A DNA stretch of 64,000 nucleotides. Source: Nymphalis io. Taxonomy: Eukaryota > Arthropoda > Insecta > Lepidoptera > Nymphalidae. This document shows positions 51,301 through 55,580 of this stretch, one piece after another (the stretch's first letter is position 1; the number at the start of each line of letters is the position of its first letter). The stretch is taken from NCBI RefSeq assembly GCF_905147045.1, contig NC_065903.1:3224001-3288000 (forward strand). The letters are read 5' to 3'. The notes under the pieces were generated by a model. It ran no database searches and had not been told where the DNA came from. It saw only the letters and a list, made by a program, of their open reading frames with translations. Both the position numbers and the translations under genes were made by a program.

Positions 51301-51803
51301 TTTTTGTGGTATACTGCTCATACGAACGGGCAACTGGGCCACCTGATGTTATGTGAGCACCGGTGGTAGACATCGGCGATGTAAGAAATATTAACAAATC
51401 CTTATATCGCCAATGCGCCACCAACCTTGGGAATGAAGATTATGTCCCTTGTGCCTGTAATTACACTGACTCACTCACCCTTCAAACCGGAACGCAACTA
51501 TACTAAGTATTGCTGTTTAGGCGGTAGAATATCTGATGAGTGGGTGGTACCTGGAAGGGCTTAGACAAAGCCTTATCACCTAGATCAATATCTATGTATT
51601 ATGCCATTTTTGCGTAAACAAACATTTTCTAAGTATAAAAAAAATCCTATATTTTAATTTGACTAAGTTATGCCTCCTACGGTTGCTAAGCAACGTGTCA
51701 CTTAACACATTAAGCAATGCAAATATTCTTTCAGGACCAGTACGAATTCTGCTATCGCGCAGCGCTGGAATACCTCGGCTCGTTCGACCACTACGCCAAC
51801 TGA
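11274..51803 (+). CDS. Lar: Lar receptor-type protein tyrosine phosphatase (whole gene, 5' end missing)
   Basis: This entry spans the gene; the exons are listed separately. Joining 11274-11384, 23160-23285, 24069-24218, 28212-28345, 28834-28984, (29663-29686), 32166-32266, 32985-33047, 34101-34230, 34863-35013, 35707-35843, 36790-37086, 40589-40728, 42571-42773, 42882-46011, 46368-46478, 46873-47042, 47930-48065 and 51735-51803 gives an open frame of 1,843 residues after two leading bases. Domain order is end of Ig2, Ig3, nine FN3 repeats, transmembrane segment, D1 and D2, as in Drosophila Lar. About 190 N-terminal residues are missing relative to the fly protein of about 2,030. Known family role: a type I membrane phosphatase that controls axon guidance and synapse growth, binds heparan sulphate proteoglycans and works with Liprin-alpha, Abl, Ena and Trio. 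The name rests on near-identical D1/D2 motifs and collinear FN3 repeats. Exon joins were inferred by eye from frame and splice signals. Confidence 0.96.
13139..13350. mobile_element. Two family B fragments in inverted orientation
   Basis: 13143-13228 matches the 5' part of family B in + orientation ('actggtggtaggacttagtg...ccacccacttagcagc'). About 13262-13350 matches the same part in - orientation ('gtggtacctacacaaagcct...taccacca'). The two halves form a head-to-head fold-back. Confidence 0.55.
14385..14560 (+). mobile_element. SINE family A, degenerate fragment
   Basis: Carries 'agtgaaggaaaacacggtga', 'atgaaaatctgccaaatgtg', 'caacccgcattggaacagcg' and 'cagcgaaacatttgtggact', in family A order, with substitutions. 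The nearby 110-codon ORF is made partly of this repeat and is not a gene. Confidence 0.7.
14738..14993 (+). mobile_element. SINE-like repeat, family B
   Basis: Ordered motifs are 'tggtggtaggctctgcgcag', 'ccgtctgggtgagtaccacc', 'tacaggcacaagtgacgtaa', 'cttacatcgccaatgtctat' and 'cttaccatcag...cccatttgctcatcc', ending near an A-rich tract. Part of the middle is deleted. 12-bp perfect inverted arms lie at 14886-14897 and 14905-14916. Confidence 0.8.
16050..16350 (+). mobile_element. SINE-like repeat, family B, near full length
   Basis: About 300 bp, from 'actggtggtaggactttgtg' to 'ccatatacacgtccacctac' and 'tattctatataaaaac'. It contains the family's central 'tgttccggtttgaagggtga'. ORFs over it on both strands are repeat-derived. 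Confidence 0.85.
18091..18238 (+). mobile_element. MITE-like element, family E, copy 1
   Basis: About 148 bp with inverted ends 'ggccatactttta...' and '...tatataagaatggcc'. The core 'cgaaagaagaagacacagta' and 'ttgtttaactaattaaccgc' matches copies at 23783 (same strand) and 20006 (opposite strand). No coding capacity. Confidence 0.7.
19340..19450 (-). mobile_element. Possible SINE family A fragment
   Basis: 'ggtagaatttcatccgacaa', 'atgcaggctttcctattatg' and 'ttttcccccactgtgaaaca' resemble the reverse complement of the family A body, but divergence is high. Confidence 0.4.
20006..20148 (-). mobile_element. MITE-like element, family E, copy 3
   Basis: Reverse orientation. It starts 'cggctttacttataaacgtt', holds 'gattagttaaacaaagcttg' and 'tcttcc...ttgaatgtcaaat', and ends 'gcaacggttatactaagt'. 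The first half is the reverse complement of the end of copy 2 at 23783-23925. Confidence 0.65.
20226..20512 (+). mobile_element. tRNA-derived SINE, family A, diverged full-length copy
   Basis: Degraded head ('cgatgctccaagggttagat'), B-box region 'ctcagacccgggcaaacacc', body 'aattcatctcgtgctcggcg' and end 'gggacactcggaaactgtta'. Many substitutions imply an old insertion. Confidence 0.75.
20868..20965 (-). mobile_element. Family B fragment
   Basis: Contains 'tgtgcctgttacactggctc' and 'actcaagctgaaaaccagaa', the reverse complement of the family B centre. Confidence 0.5.
22267..22459 (-). mobile_element. GC-rich insertion with 13-bp target-site duplication (probable 5'-truncated non-LTR retrotransposon)
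   Basis: A 167-bp GC-rich block (22280-22446) lies between two perfect 13-bp direct repeats 'gagtatatataac' at 22267-22279 and 22447-22459. Read on the minus strand the block ends with 'ctcccgtaaaataaaag', an A-rich tail. A TSD over 10 bp plus an A-rich end and no coding region is the pattern of a truncated LINE. The family could not be named. Confidence 0.7.
22893..23055. mobile_element. Possible hAT-like MITE fragment
   Basis: The segment starts 'cagccccggttttatgctta' and ends near 'aagtacgggcctgt', giving imperfect inverted ends of the CAGGGCC type seen in some hAT elements. Its 'ggcctaagagccc' resembles a second fragment at about 14083-14125 ('cagggccggccttgcgggag'). Classification is tentative. 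Confidence 0.4.
23160..23285 (+). CDS. Lar: Lar exon: first half of Ig domain 3
   Basis: The exon is 126 bp. It follows 'tttgtttacag', starts in phase 1 and ends in phase 1 before 'gtaaag'. The translation begins VRRVAPQFSIPP, a stretch nearly invariant in LAR proteins, and continues with GGNLTLKCVAFGSPMPTVKW. It contains the B-strand cysteine (LKC) and the C-strand tryptophan (VKW) of an I-set Ig domain. Its phase fits exactly to the exons on both sides. Ig3 is the spacer between the ligand-binding Ig1-Ig2 unit and the FN3 rod. Confidence 0.95.
23345..23520 (+). mobile_element. Interspersed repeat ('ctatactaataaaagagaag' type)
   Basis: Starts 'ctatactaataaaagagaag' and ends 'gctgtgcttcgctgtttcac' and 'ccgc'. 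This pairing of ends is familiar to me from many lepidopteran interspersed repeats, but it is single-copy here, so the call depends on memory. Confidence 0.45.
23783..23925 (+). mobile_element. MITE-like element, family E, copy 2
   Basis: About 143 bp, with ends 'cttacttataaattc...' and '...gtttataagtaaagc' as inverted repeats and the core 'cgaaagaagaagacacagca'. Most of the core is shared with copy 1 at 18091. Confidence 0.7.
24069..24218 (+). CDS. Lar: Lar exon: second half of Ig domain 3
   Basis: The exon is 150 bp, phase 1 in and phase 1 out, and ends at CAA-T before 'gtaagt'. It reads LTKWLTSEDNPPLGLNTLKL, then EDIRESANYTCEAASVLGVI. The N-Y-T-C motif is the F-strand of the Ig fold and gives the cysteine that pairs with LKC in the previous exon. 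The acceptor is a weak 'gttttgaaaag', but the frame and homology fix the boundary. The last residues (AEVKVQ) join to SLP in the next exon, the linker into FN1. Confidence 0.93.
25053..25112 (-). mobile_element. Family B fragment
   Basis: About 60 bp with 'cttacatcgccaatgtgcca' and 'ccaaccttgg', matching the reverse complement of family B. Confidence 0.55.
25803..26045 (+). mobile_element. tRNA-SINE family C, diverged copy
   Basis: Head 'actgccctgttggtctagac' and 'tcgaggtcctgattcg', then 'attaccgtcccatagtatta', and end 'tgtgcgcacatacttgtgca' with 'atgtcatgtgcgctt', in the same order as the copy at 57355. An internal section is deleted. Confidence 0.65.
26683..26965 (-). mobile_element. SINE-like repeat, family B, with internal inverted duplication
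   Basis: Reverse-complement copy running from 'acaggtggacggaaggggaa' to 'acgaaaccctaccactaagt'. Perfect 21-bp inverted arms lie at 26833-26853 and 26859-26879 with a 5-nt loop; this duplication is not part of the family consensus. Confidence 0.8.
27537..27702. repeat. Nested AT palindromes and (TA)n tract
   Basis: A perfect 32-bp palindrome centred on AAGCTT (27537-27568) is followed by a long (TA)n run of about 85 bp. The run is punctuated by 'attaaagc' and closed by another (TA)n and 'gctttaat', so the whole block can fold into large hairpins. Inside the Lar intron before FN1. Confidence 0.9.
28212..28345 (+). CDS. Lar: Lar exon: first half of fibronectin type III repeat 1
   Basis: The exon is 134 bp. 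It starts with CA to complete a serine codon and ends in phase 0 at CAG before 'gtatgt'. The peptide reads SLPGPPTEVRASEITATTVR, then LAWTYSGPEEPQYYVIQYKP, typical FN3 strands A-C with the conserved tryptophan (LAW) and Y-x-I-x-Y. A methionine-initiated ORF overlaps it from 28214 but runs on into the intron; that ATG is inside a constitutive exon and is not a start. The next intron is only 488 bp, and about 300 bp of it is an inserted SINE-like repeat. Confidence 0.94.
28394..28697 (-). mobile_element. SINE-like repeat, family B, with internal inverted duplication
   Basis: Near full-length reverse copy ('ggcggacgagcatataggct' to 'gcacaaagccctaccaccag') filling most of the 488-bp intron inside FN1. 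Perfect 26-bp inverted arms occur at 28442-28467 and 28472-28497 with a 4-nt loop. The left arm replaces a few bases of the normal sequence. Confidence 0.85.
28834..28984 (+). CDS. Lar: Lar exon: second half of fibronectin type III repeat 1
   Basis: The exon is 151 bp, phase 0 in and phase 1 out (ACT-G before 'gtatgt'). It reads AFSEISGVITQYYSVTNLSP, then YTEYEMYVIAVNNIGRGPPS. The L-S-P-Y-T-E-Y-E and V-x-N-x-x-G-x-G patterns are the E-F-G strands of an FN3 domain and are strongly conserved in insect Lar. It ends FTTGET at the FN1-FN2 linker, exactly where the 24-nt mini-exon at 29663 can be inserted. Confidence 0.95.
29663..29686 (+). CDS. Lar: Candidate alternative 24-nt Lar mini-exon in the FN1-FN2 linker
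   Basis: These 24 nt lie between a strong acceptor (branch-like 'tttaactaat', then 'tttttccttccag') and a perfect donor 'gtaagt'. The length is a multiple of three and both ends are phase 1, matching the neighbouring exons. Inclusion changes the linker from GET-E-PGS to GET-V-DSLYGGA-K-PGS, adding eight residues, with one glutamate replaced by V...K across the junctions. It introduces no stop. Alternative use is inferred, because the reading frame works with or without it. Vertebrate LAR-type receptors use similar mini-exons to tune ligand choice and ectodomain flexibility, but at other sites. It could be a chance arrangement of splice signals; transcript data would decide. Confidence 0.72.
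30053..30325 (+). mobile_element. tRNA-derived SINE, family D, full length
   Basis: The head is strongly tRNA-like: 'ggcgtggttggtaga' (A-box) and 'gggttcgattcccacccag' (B-box, exact GGTTCGANTCC). The body includes 'cagttgtctggtttccatag' and 'gggatcagatggccgtgtgt', with a (TTA)-rich tail. It lies in the intron after the mini-exon. Not a genuine tRNA gene, because the same sequence recurs at 48474 and, without the head, at 31285. Confidence 0.88.
31285..31420 (+). mobile_element. SINE family D, 5'-truncated copy
   Basis: Contains 'gtatttacaaaagaaaagta' and continues to 'ggccgtgtgtgaataatgtt', nearly identical to the 3' half of the copy at 30053, with a small deletion around 'gctttgcttag'. Confidence 0.85.
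31869..31890. repeat. (TA)n microsatellite
   Basis: Uninterrupted TA dinucleotide run of about 22 bp in a Lar intron. Confidence 0.9.
32166..32266 (+). CDS. Lar: Lar exon: fibronectin type III repeat 2, first part
   Basis: The exon is 101 bp. It starts after 'cctttcag' with AA, completing a glutamate codon (or a lysine codon after the mini-exon), and ends in phase 0 at ACG before 'gtatga'. It reads EPGSAPRNVQVRPLSSSTMV, then IQWDEPETPNGQVT. The P-x-N-V-x-V and W-x-x-P strands are FN3 A-C, and P-N-G-Q-V-T is a LAR hallmark that runs straight into GYKIYYT of the next exon. Confidence 0.95.
32424..32512 (-). mobile_element. SINE family A, 3' fragment
   Basis: 'aacagcctgttattgtccca' and 'ggcctcctctcccttttgag' are the reverse complement of the family A end; the copy breaks off after about 90 bp. 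Confidence 0.8.
32641..32915 (-). mobile_element. tRNA-derived SINE, family A
   Basis: Reverse copy from 'gtaacaacctgggaatgttc' through 'ccaccacgttgctccaatgt', 'acacatgcaggttttctcat' and 'gcttgcccacgatcatcggt'. The outer part of the tRNA head is lost. It lies 70 bp upstream of a Lar exon and is antisense to the gene. Confidence 0.85.
32985..33047 (+). CDS. Lar: Lar exon: fibronectin type III repeat 2, middle part
   Basis: This exon has only 63 bp (21 codons), phase 0 at both ends, between 'gttttcag' and 'gtaagt'. It reads GYKIYYTSDPSQLLQSWHSQ then M. It encodes the C-C' strands of FN2 and aligns with GYKVYYT...SW..QM in Drosophila Lar. Being in phase and very short it could be skipped without breaking the frame, but it encodes core strands, so constitutive use is expected. 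A degenerate antisense SINE ends about 70 bp upstream of its acceptor. Confidence 0.92.
33344..33383. repeat. (TA)n microsatellite
   Basis: About 40 bp of TA repeat in a Lar intron. It generates the artefactual MYIYIYIY... ORF. Confidence 0.9.
34101..34230 (+). CDS. Lar: Lar exon: fibronectin type III repeat 2, last part
   Basis: The exon is 130 bp, phase 0 in, phase 1 out (CAA-CAA-G before 'gtacgt'). It reads MDNNHLTTISELTPHTVYTI, then RVQAFTSVGPGPISAPVQVK. L-T-P-H-T-x-Y-x-x-R-V-x-A is the E-F strand signature of FN3. The acceptor is 'ctctatacag'. An overlapping ORF that begins at 34074 is the same frame read through from intron sequence; the true exon start is set by the acceptor and by homology. 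Confidence 0.95.
34863..35013 (+). CDS. Lar: Lar exon: fibronectin type III repeat 3, first part
   Basis: The exon is 151 bp, phase 1 in, phase 2 out (AA before 'gtaagt'). It reads GVPSQPSNLVAVEAGETSVT, then LSWRRPAHAGDNIVSYELYW and NDTYAKEHHR. The linker G-V-P-S-Q-P and the run Y-E-L-Y-W-N-D-T-Y are nearly invariant in LAR proteins. The next intron carries a tRNA-derived SINE at about 35124-35420. Confidence 0.95.
35124..35420 (+). mobile_element. tRNA-derived SINE, family C
   Basis: Head 'tgcctcgttggtcttgtggc' (A-box) and 'ggattcaaacc' (B-box), then 'cactcccgtgcctcccgtgc', 'ctctttccggtcgtatcaga' and 'tggattatgagagtgaggga'. It is inserted in the 693-bp intron inside FN3. Confidence 0.85.
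35707..35843 (+). CDS. Lar: Lar exon: fibronectin type III repeat 3, last part
   Basis: The exon is 137 bp. One base completes lysine AAA, and it ends in phase 1 (TAC-G before 'gtacgt'). It reads RIPITETYTLNGLYPNTLYY, then IWLAARSQRGEGATTPPIAV and RTKQY. LYP[ND]TLYYIWLAARSQRGEGATTPPI is one of the most conserved parts of the ectodomain. Codons are strikingly GC-ending here, unlike most exons of this gene. Confidence 0.96.
36790..37086 (+). CDS. Lar: Lar exon: fibronectin type III repeat 4 (complete)
   Basis: This 297-bp exon, phase 1 at both ends, encodes a whole FN3 repeat, the only one of FN1-FN5 not split by an intron. It reads VPGAPPMNVTAVAVSPTAIR, then VSWQPPPAEQANGRIAYYKL, and ends DELRRWTEYRIWVLAGTSVG followed by DGPASYPVTVRTHED. 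W-T-E-Y-x-I-W-V-L-A-G-T-S-V-G-D-G-P is a LAR signature. The base composition is GC-rich. ORFs in other frames over this region (36740-37120 +, 36852-37112 -) are shadows. Confidence 0.96.
37087..40588 (+). other. Lar intron of 3.5 kb between FN4 and FN5 exons
   Basis: This intron has no recognised SINE, unlike most others over 2 kb here. Its centre (about 38200-39750) is less AT-rich than the flanks and has CT-rich and CA-rich tracts and a TATAAAA at about 39415. ORFs of 60-142 codons on both strands there show no recognisable family. Confidence 0.6.
40589..40728 (+). CDS. Lar: Lar exon: fibronectin type III repeat 5, first part
   Basis: The exon is 140 bp, phase 1 in, phase 0 out (GAG before 'gtaaga'). 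It reads VPGEPQEVKVNAINSTSIHV, then TWKPPPEKEKNGIIRGYHVH and VQEVREE. V-P-G-[DE]-P-Q-[DE]-V-K and N-G-I-I-R-G-Y-H match FN5 of insect and vertebrate LAR. FN5 is the repeat in which a vertebrate LAR mini-exon has been described; no equivalent is obvious in the 1.8-kb intron that follows, although I could not search it exhaustively. Confidence 0.95.
40729..42570 (+). other. Lar intron of 1.8 kb inside FN5
   Basis: Contains a degenerate copy of tRNA-SINE family C (about 41470-41705) and AT-rich unique DNA. No mini-exon was identified. Confidence 0.6.
41470..41705 (+). mobile_element. tRNA-SINE family C, degenerate copy
   Basis: 'gatctcgagatcttcttctt', 'ttccggtcgtgctggattgc' and 'gtgtttgcgcacacttctac' follow the family C order. 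The tRNA head is decayed. Confidence 0.55.
42571..42773 (+). CDS. Lar: Lar exon: fibronectin type III repeat 5, last part, and start of repeat 6
   Basis: The exon is 203 bp, phase 0 in, phase 2 out (AA before 'gtaagt'). It reads GKGLLNDPMRFNVMDDTTLE, then LNVSGLQPDTRYSVQVAALT and RKGDGDRSAPVSVKTPGGVP. G-L-Q-P-D-T-[KR]-Y-S-x-Q-V-A-A-L-T-R-K-G-D-G-D-R-S is highly conserved. It ends in the first strand of FN6 (NRPTVNLK). An internal methionine at 42595 opens an ORF but is not a translation start. The next intron is only 108 bp, the shortest in the gene here. Confidence 0.96.
42882..46011 (+). CDS. Lar: Lar large exon: FN6-FN9, transmembrane segment, phosphatase D1 and start of D2
   Basis: This uninterrupted exon is 3,130 bp, after 'tttttttccag' and ending AGA before 'gtgagt'. 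Approximate spans: FN6 to 43140, FN7 43145-43437, FN8 43440-43730, FN9 43733-44037, membrane-proximal region 44038-44553, one transmembrane helix 44554-44625 (LWVVGPIIAALMLSLCLVLL...) with stop-transfer KRRRQP, then the conserved TPDQAAVTRPLMS and SHPPIP tail. D1 spans about 44845-45600: pTyr loop KNRYANV, GSDYINANY, WPDHGVP (general acid Asp) at 45322, and the P-loop HCSAGVGRTG with catalytic Cys codon at 45424-45426 and the distal Q loop QRNYMVQTEDQ. D2 begins about 45690 (MELEFKKL...) and continues in later exons. All D1 catalytic residues are intact, so an active phosphatase is expected. I see no R-x-[KR]-R furin motif between FN9 and the membrane. Confidence 0.98.
46160..46210 (+). mobile_element. 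Possible family B terminal fragment
   Basis: 'tggtgaccactcaccatcgg' and 'ctcattcactcgtctacc' resemble the 3' end of family B. Short and diverged. Confidence 0.4.
46368..46478 (+). CDS. Lar: Lar exon: phosphatase domain D2, middle part
   Basis: The exon is 111 bp, phase 0 at both ends, between 'gttctag' and 'gtgagc'. It reads EKCHQYWPSDRSVRYQCFVV, then DPIAEYNMPQYILREFK. It follows LTKLKEMGR at the end of the large exon exactly as in other insects. Y-W-P-x-x-R-S-x-R-Y and D-P-x-A-E-Y-N-M-P-Q-Y are D2 hallmarks. Confidence 0.96.
46682..46718. repeat. Perfect 17-bp inverted repeat with 3-nt loop
   Basis: Arms 'atagaatttgaagttta' (46682-46698) and its exact complement (46702-46718) flank 'ctt' in the intron before the D2 WPE-loop exon. 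Confidence 0.9.
46873..47042 (+). CDS. Lar: Lar exon: phosphatase domain D2, WPE loop and start of the P-loop
   Basis: The exon is 170 bp, phase 0 in, phase 2 out (AG before 'gttagt'). It reads VTDARDGASRTVRQFQFTDW, then PEQGVPKSGEGFIDFLGQVH and KTKEQFGQDGPITVHC. The general-acid aspartate of D1 (WPD) is replaced by glutamate here (WPEQ), as known for LAR D2, which explains its weak or absent catalysis. The P-loop cysteine codon is at 47038-47040, so the P-loop is split by the next intron. Codons are GC-rich. Confidence 0.96.
47202..47493 (+). mobile_element. tRNA-derived SINE, family A, full length
   Basis: Head 'gagacgacctagtggttaga', B-box-like 'gattcaaacccgg', body and end 'gggacattaacaggctgtta'. 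Close to the 5375 copy, so probably young. In the intron that splits the D2 P-loop. Confidence 0.9.
47930..48065 (+). CDS. Lar: Lar exon: phosphatase domain D2, P-loop and following helix
   Basis: The exon is 136 bp. One base completes serine AGC, and it ends in phase 0 (ACT-GAG before 'gtaata'). It reads AGVGRTGVFITLSTVLERMQ, then YEGVVDVFQTVRTLRTQRPA and MVQTE. Together with the previous exon it gives HCSAGVGRTG, so D2 keeps the cysteine and arginine of the P-loop. Very GC-rich; the antisense ORFs over it are shadows. Confidence 0.96.
48474..48717 (-). mobile_element. tRNA-derived SINE, family D, full length
   Basis: Reverse complement of the 30053 copy, from 'cacacacggccatctgatcc' to the tRNA-like end 'gggtgggaatcgaacccata' and 'aaccggctcgtta'. 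Confidence 0.88.
50031..50388 (-). mobile_element. tRNA-derived SINE, family C, full length
   Basis: Reverse copy, from 'gatttcggccacggcggcca' to the head 'ctgggaattgaacccaggac' and 'ccactagaccgacgaggcag'. The three overlapping ORFs here are repeat-derived. Confidence 0.88.
50526..50725 (+). mobile_element. SINE family A, 5'-truncated
   Basis: Starts at 'cgtgtttataattcatctcg' and ends 'gggacattcacaggctgtta'. No tRNA head. About 16 bp around the 'gagcagcg' step is deleted. Confidence 0.85.
51314..51592 (-). mobile_element. SINE-like repeat, family B
   Basis: Reverse copy, from 'actgctcatacgaacgggca' to 'gacaaagccttatcacctag', with 'ttcaaaccggaacgcaacta' in the centre. It ends 143 bp upstream of the last coding exon. 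Confidence 0.85.
51735..51803 (+). CDS. Lar: Lar terminal coding exon: end of phosphatase domain D2 and stop
   Basis: The exon starts after 'attctttcag' and reads DQYEFCYRAALEYLGSFDHY, then AN and TGA at 51801-51803. D-Q-Y-x-F-C-Y-R-A-A-L-E-Y-L-G-S-F-D is the standard C-terminus of LAR phosphatases, so the C-terminus is complete. The preceding 3.7-kb intron holds four SINE-type insertions. A start-to-stop ORF at 51659-51856 covers this stretch in a different frame and is spurious. Confidence 0.96.
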   Translation, partial: DQYEFCYRAALEYLGSFDHYAN

Positions 51804-51872
51804 CGCTGAGATCGACTCGTCTAAAGTCAACCCTTAACCTTGCCGCATGTATGTAAAAGCCTTATTGAACGA

Positions 51873-51878
51873 AATAAA
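51873..51878 (+). promoter_or_regulatory. Proximal poly(A) signal AATAAA
   Basis: The canonical hexamer lies 70 bp after the Lar stop codon, in 'gaacgaaataaaaaaaaaat'. It would give a very short 3' UTR. A second copy lies at 52014-52019. Confidence 0.45.
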
Positions 51879-52013
51879 AAAAAAATATTGTCTATGGTTA
51901 AATGTCATATTGGAAAATAGTACGCATGTCGTTAAGAATATAGAATTATATTAAATGTATTGTAGAATCTTGTAACTGTCATCATACGATATATACCTGT
52001 AAATGATAAATGA

Positions 52014-52019
52014 AATAAA
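52014..52019 (+). promoter_or_regulatory. Second proximal poly(A) signal AATAAA
   Basis: Canonical hexamer 211 bp after the stop codon, followed by AT-rich sequence. A candidate for a short 3' UTR isoform. Confidence 0.4.
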
Positions 52020-55000
52020 AAAATAACGAAGATTTATGGATTCTTCGAAAAGATATTCCATATTCTAGCTACGTATTCAATTTTATAATAAGATTACCCT
52101 TTATGCAAGCGTCATTTTAATGGCGAACTACGCTCACAGCAGACGCTCTCGTATTAAAATTATGCTCTTTCAATTACCATATTGAGAACGACATTATAAT
52201 ACCGCGGATATATATCGGGTAGAGACGAGTGTTTTTTTAAACAATTCGATAGTATCATTCATTCGGATCAATTTGAATGTAACTATATTATTAATGATAT
52301 GCGTTATGTAAAAAGAAGGAACGAATGTTTTTGTCTTTTCTTTTTTTTTTTTTTGTTAAATTCATGTTAAAATAGTCGGCAGGGCTTAGGTAATATCAAT
52401 TGGACGCAGTGTTCTCACGGAACTGACTGATGTACTTGATCAATCCAGTGTCGTATACCTATGAGGCTATTGTGTATGAGTGCCTAGGAAATGTTACTTA
52501 TGATGTATATTTACGATGACCATTGTAAACATGTTTGTGAGTCCGAAGGGTAAATATATTTAATGAATCATCAACCTAGATACCCTATTATATTATAAAC
52601 ATAGATAAACACCTTAAAGCACGGCTGTTCGAGCTATTTTTTAAAATTGGAACAGTATATCAAAAAAAAAAAAAAACGTCGATATTTAAAATTTGAAACG
52701 ATGCAATTTAAATATAGAAGAGAATTCGATAATTCGTATAAAAATAACTGTCTAATTATGCCGCGAAATATATTATTTAGCGAATATATAATGTAATTAG
52801 AAATTGAAATCAGTGCGCTTAGATGACGTTACGCGTTACCTTATAATATTTTAATCTGATCGTCACATATATCTACGACATATATTGTAAAATGTATAAA
52901 TAGTTATTGCAGCTGTAATTAGAAGTTTATTTTTCATATGTGGTGTTAGATATGTTAAGTAGTTTAAATTATGATAACATCTTTCATTAATGCAATATAA
53001 AAACTCCTTAGACGAATCGGCTGTGTCGTGTGAAATTCTTTCATGTACGTAGTGTATTTTTTTTTTTTTTTGTAAATAGCTTTTAATTTACGCCTTAAAT
53101 ACCTATACTCTTTCTTGCCCGATTGTTCAAGAATATAACGCCAATTCGAAATGACGTACTGCCATTTTTAGGTTATTGAAATTGAAGCGACGCTGGATAT
53201 AATTGACAGTTTTGATTGTGTAGTTACTCGTTTAGTGTTTTCGTTTAATTAAATAGAATTAGAAAATAATTTTTTCAATATCACTGCCACACTTTAGTGA
53301 AGACGGTGATTCGATGACATATCTATTATTAGGTAGAAAAAATGTTTCCTCGGTGTGTTGTAATGTTTTAATTAAATAAGGATGGATATTATTCGATTGT
53401 ATCGAATTATAAAACTATATGAATTGTGTAATCGATTAAAAATAATCGATTTTGTGAAGAGTTTCGAATATTGAGCAGAATAATTTCGTTCGTTGACGTT
53501 TGTTTCCTAAAACAAAACGACATCGTTCTGTTTTTAAAAAATGCGAACGCCCGTTTCTATGCGATCAAATTGAGTTTGCGCTTCTTCGCGTTTTAATTCT
53601 TATACTTTGGTATCCTTCGTGTCGAGACACATCACACTATTTTAAGCTATTTATCTTTAAGTGTAGTACGTTATATATTTTACAGTAACCCCTTCGCCTA
53701 GTATCGTATTAAGGTCATTAGGTTTTCCACTCGTTTTATACAAACTATACCTTGTATCAATCTACGTGTAAGTTAAAGTTGAGCTTTTGACTTAGATATT
53801 ATATGCGGTCTACGAAACTTATAAAATTACACTAACAAATATAATCCATCAAATAATCGTTCATTCTATCGTATCGATTGAAAAAAAAAAGAATAATAAA
53901 TAGGACTGTCATTCTAAATATTTCATTCATTCATTTGTTTTGTCTATGACAAGACGACGTCTCTATTTGTTCGGTTAACATGGTCAACATCAATCTGTTC
54001 ACATAGTTATAATAAGGTATAACGCACATCGGAGATTCTTTGTCGATAGCACGGTCGTTATGGGGTTATGTTTAGTATCAGACCGAGATAATATTACATT
54101 CTTATACTTGGGATTGGCAGTTTTATTAAACTAAGGAACGATAGAAGATATACTACATTGTGCGGTAACTAATATGAAAACGTAAGTAGATTATAATGAA
54201 AATATTGTTAAATCGAAGTTATAGTAAAATTTAATAATCGTTGAAGATACATATGTAGCGAGGTCTGCTTACGCTCTCGTGGAATGGTAGCTATTTTTTA
54301 ATTTTCTTGGCAGACTATTAAAATTTAAATTTCATGACTACGACCATTTTGTGTACTGATTATTTTAAAATCGATAAAACGATAAGAAACTCTCTGAGGA
54401 GGTTCAATTGATGTTTTTTTAAATGATAAATAAATAAATAATTCATTTAGCATAAAAATCAGAAATAAGTTTTTTTTTTACAATCATGGTCAATAAAAGG
54501 CTTATTAATGCTGTTTTTTTTAATAATCAAGTTACCATATTACTATATACAGCTCTCAATAATATACGCATGTTGTATAATTATGGTTTCGTACGCACAT
54601 ATTCGATCTCTAAAAAAAAGTCTCACCTAACTTTATCTCCACTCATAGGTTATATTTTTAAATGCCGTTAATTATCGTGTATTAACGAACAGTGCATGCA
54701 AAACGTAAATCGTAATACTAGTACGAATAACATGTTTTTCTTATTTTAAGAAGAATAAAATACATCTTGTCTCATTACTTTAAAAAAAAAACTATTGTCT
54801 ATTGGTCTTACAATTTACGCGCGAAAATATGTTTGCCATAAAAGGTGCTGTTTGAAACTAATTCTATGGTTTAGTACAAAATAATGTGTTAAATAAAATC
54901 AATGAGTAATCGTTTGTCCAATATTTATTAATATGTTTATATAAAGACTGATTTGATATTTTCAATTGTGTTCTTTTAATTATTTAACAATGTGTCGTCG

Positions 55001-55574
55001 TCCTGTAAATCAATTGCTCCGAATATTTTAATTTTATACCTTTTATAGTTTTAAGAACAATTGTAATCATAATATAATTTTTAATTAAGTGACAATCACC
55101 AGGAATGGGGAGTTGAAATTATTTTAATTATTCAAAGTACGTACAATAAATAAATTTATGAAAAAAAAAATATCACATTCATTGTCGATAACAGCCCTAG
55201 ATATAATATAAAGTATTTTTGTAATAGGTTAAATTTTTTAAAACAGATATGAAATAAAATTTTTACGATATTTATATAAATAATATCAATTCCCCATAAT
55301 CTAACGAAACGTAATAATAATTTGTATAAATTATTTCAATGTAATGTTGCAATCCTCAAACCAGTAGCCTTGCGTTTTGTATATTATGAATTGCTAAGTG
55401 GGCGCGGTGTTGCCATAGCTTAAATATATTTTAATGTAATGGCGGATGCAATACGGCGGGACGGTGTGTGAATGTATTTAGGAGTTTGTAGACTATTATT
55501 TTGTAAAGGAATAATTCCCGCGCTGCGTCCCGGGACACGGTGGATTCGCAAATTATACATAATGTATATGAAAA

Positions 55575-55580
55575 AATAAA
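55575..55580 (+). promoter_or_regulatory. Candidate distal poly(A) signal AATAAA
   Basis: AATAAA followed within 25 nt by 'tatgtgaggcgatgtatatt' and then a T-run, a good GU/U-rich downstream element. Repeat density rises again soon after, consistent with the transcript ending here. Confidence 0.45.
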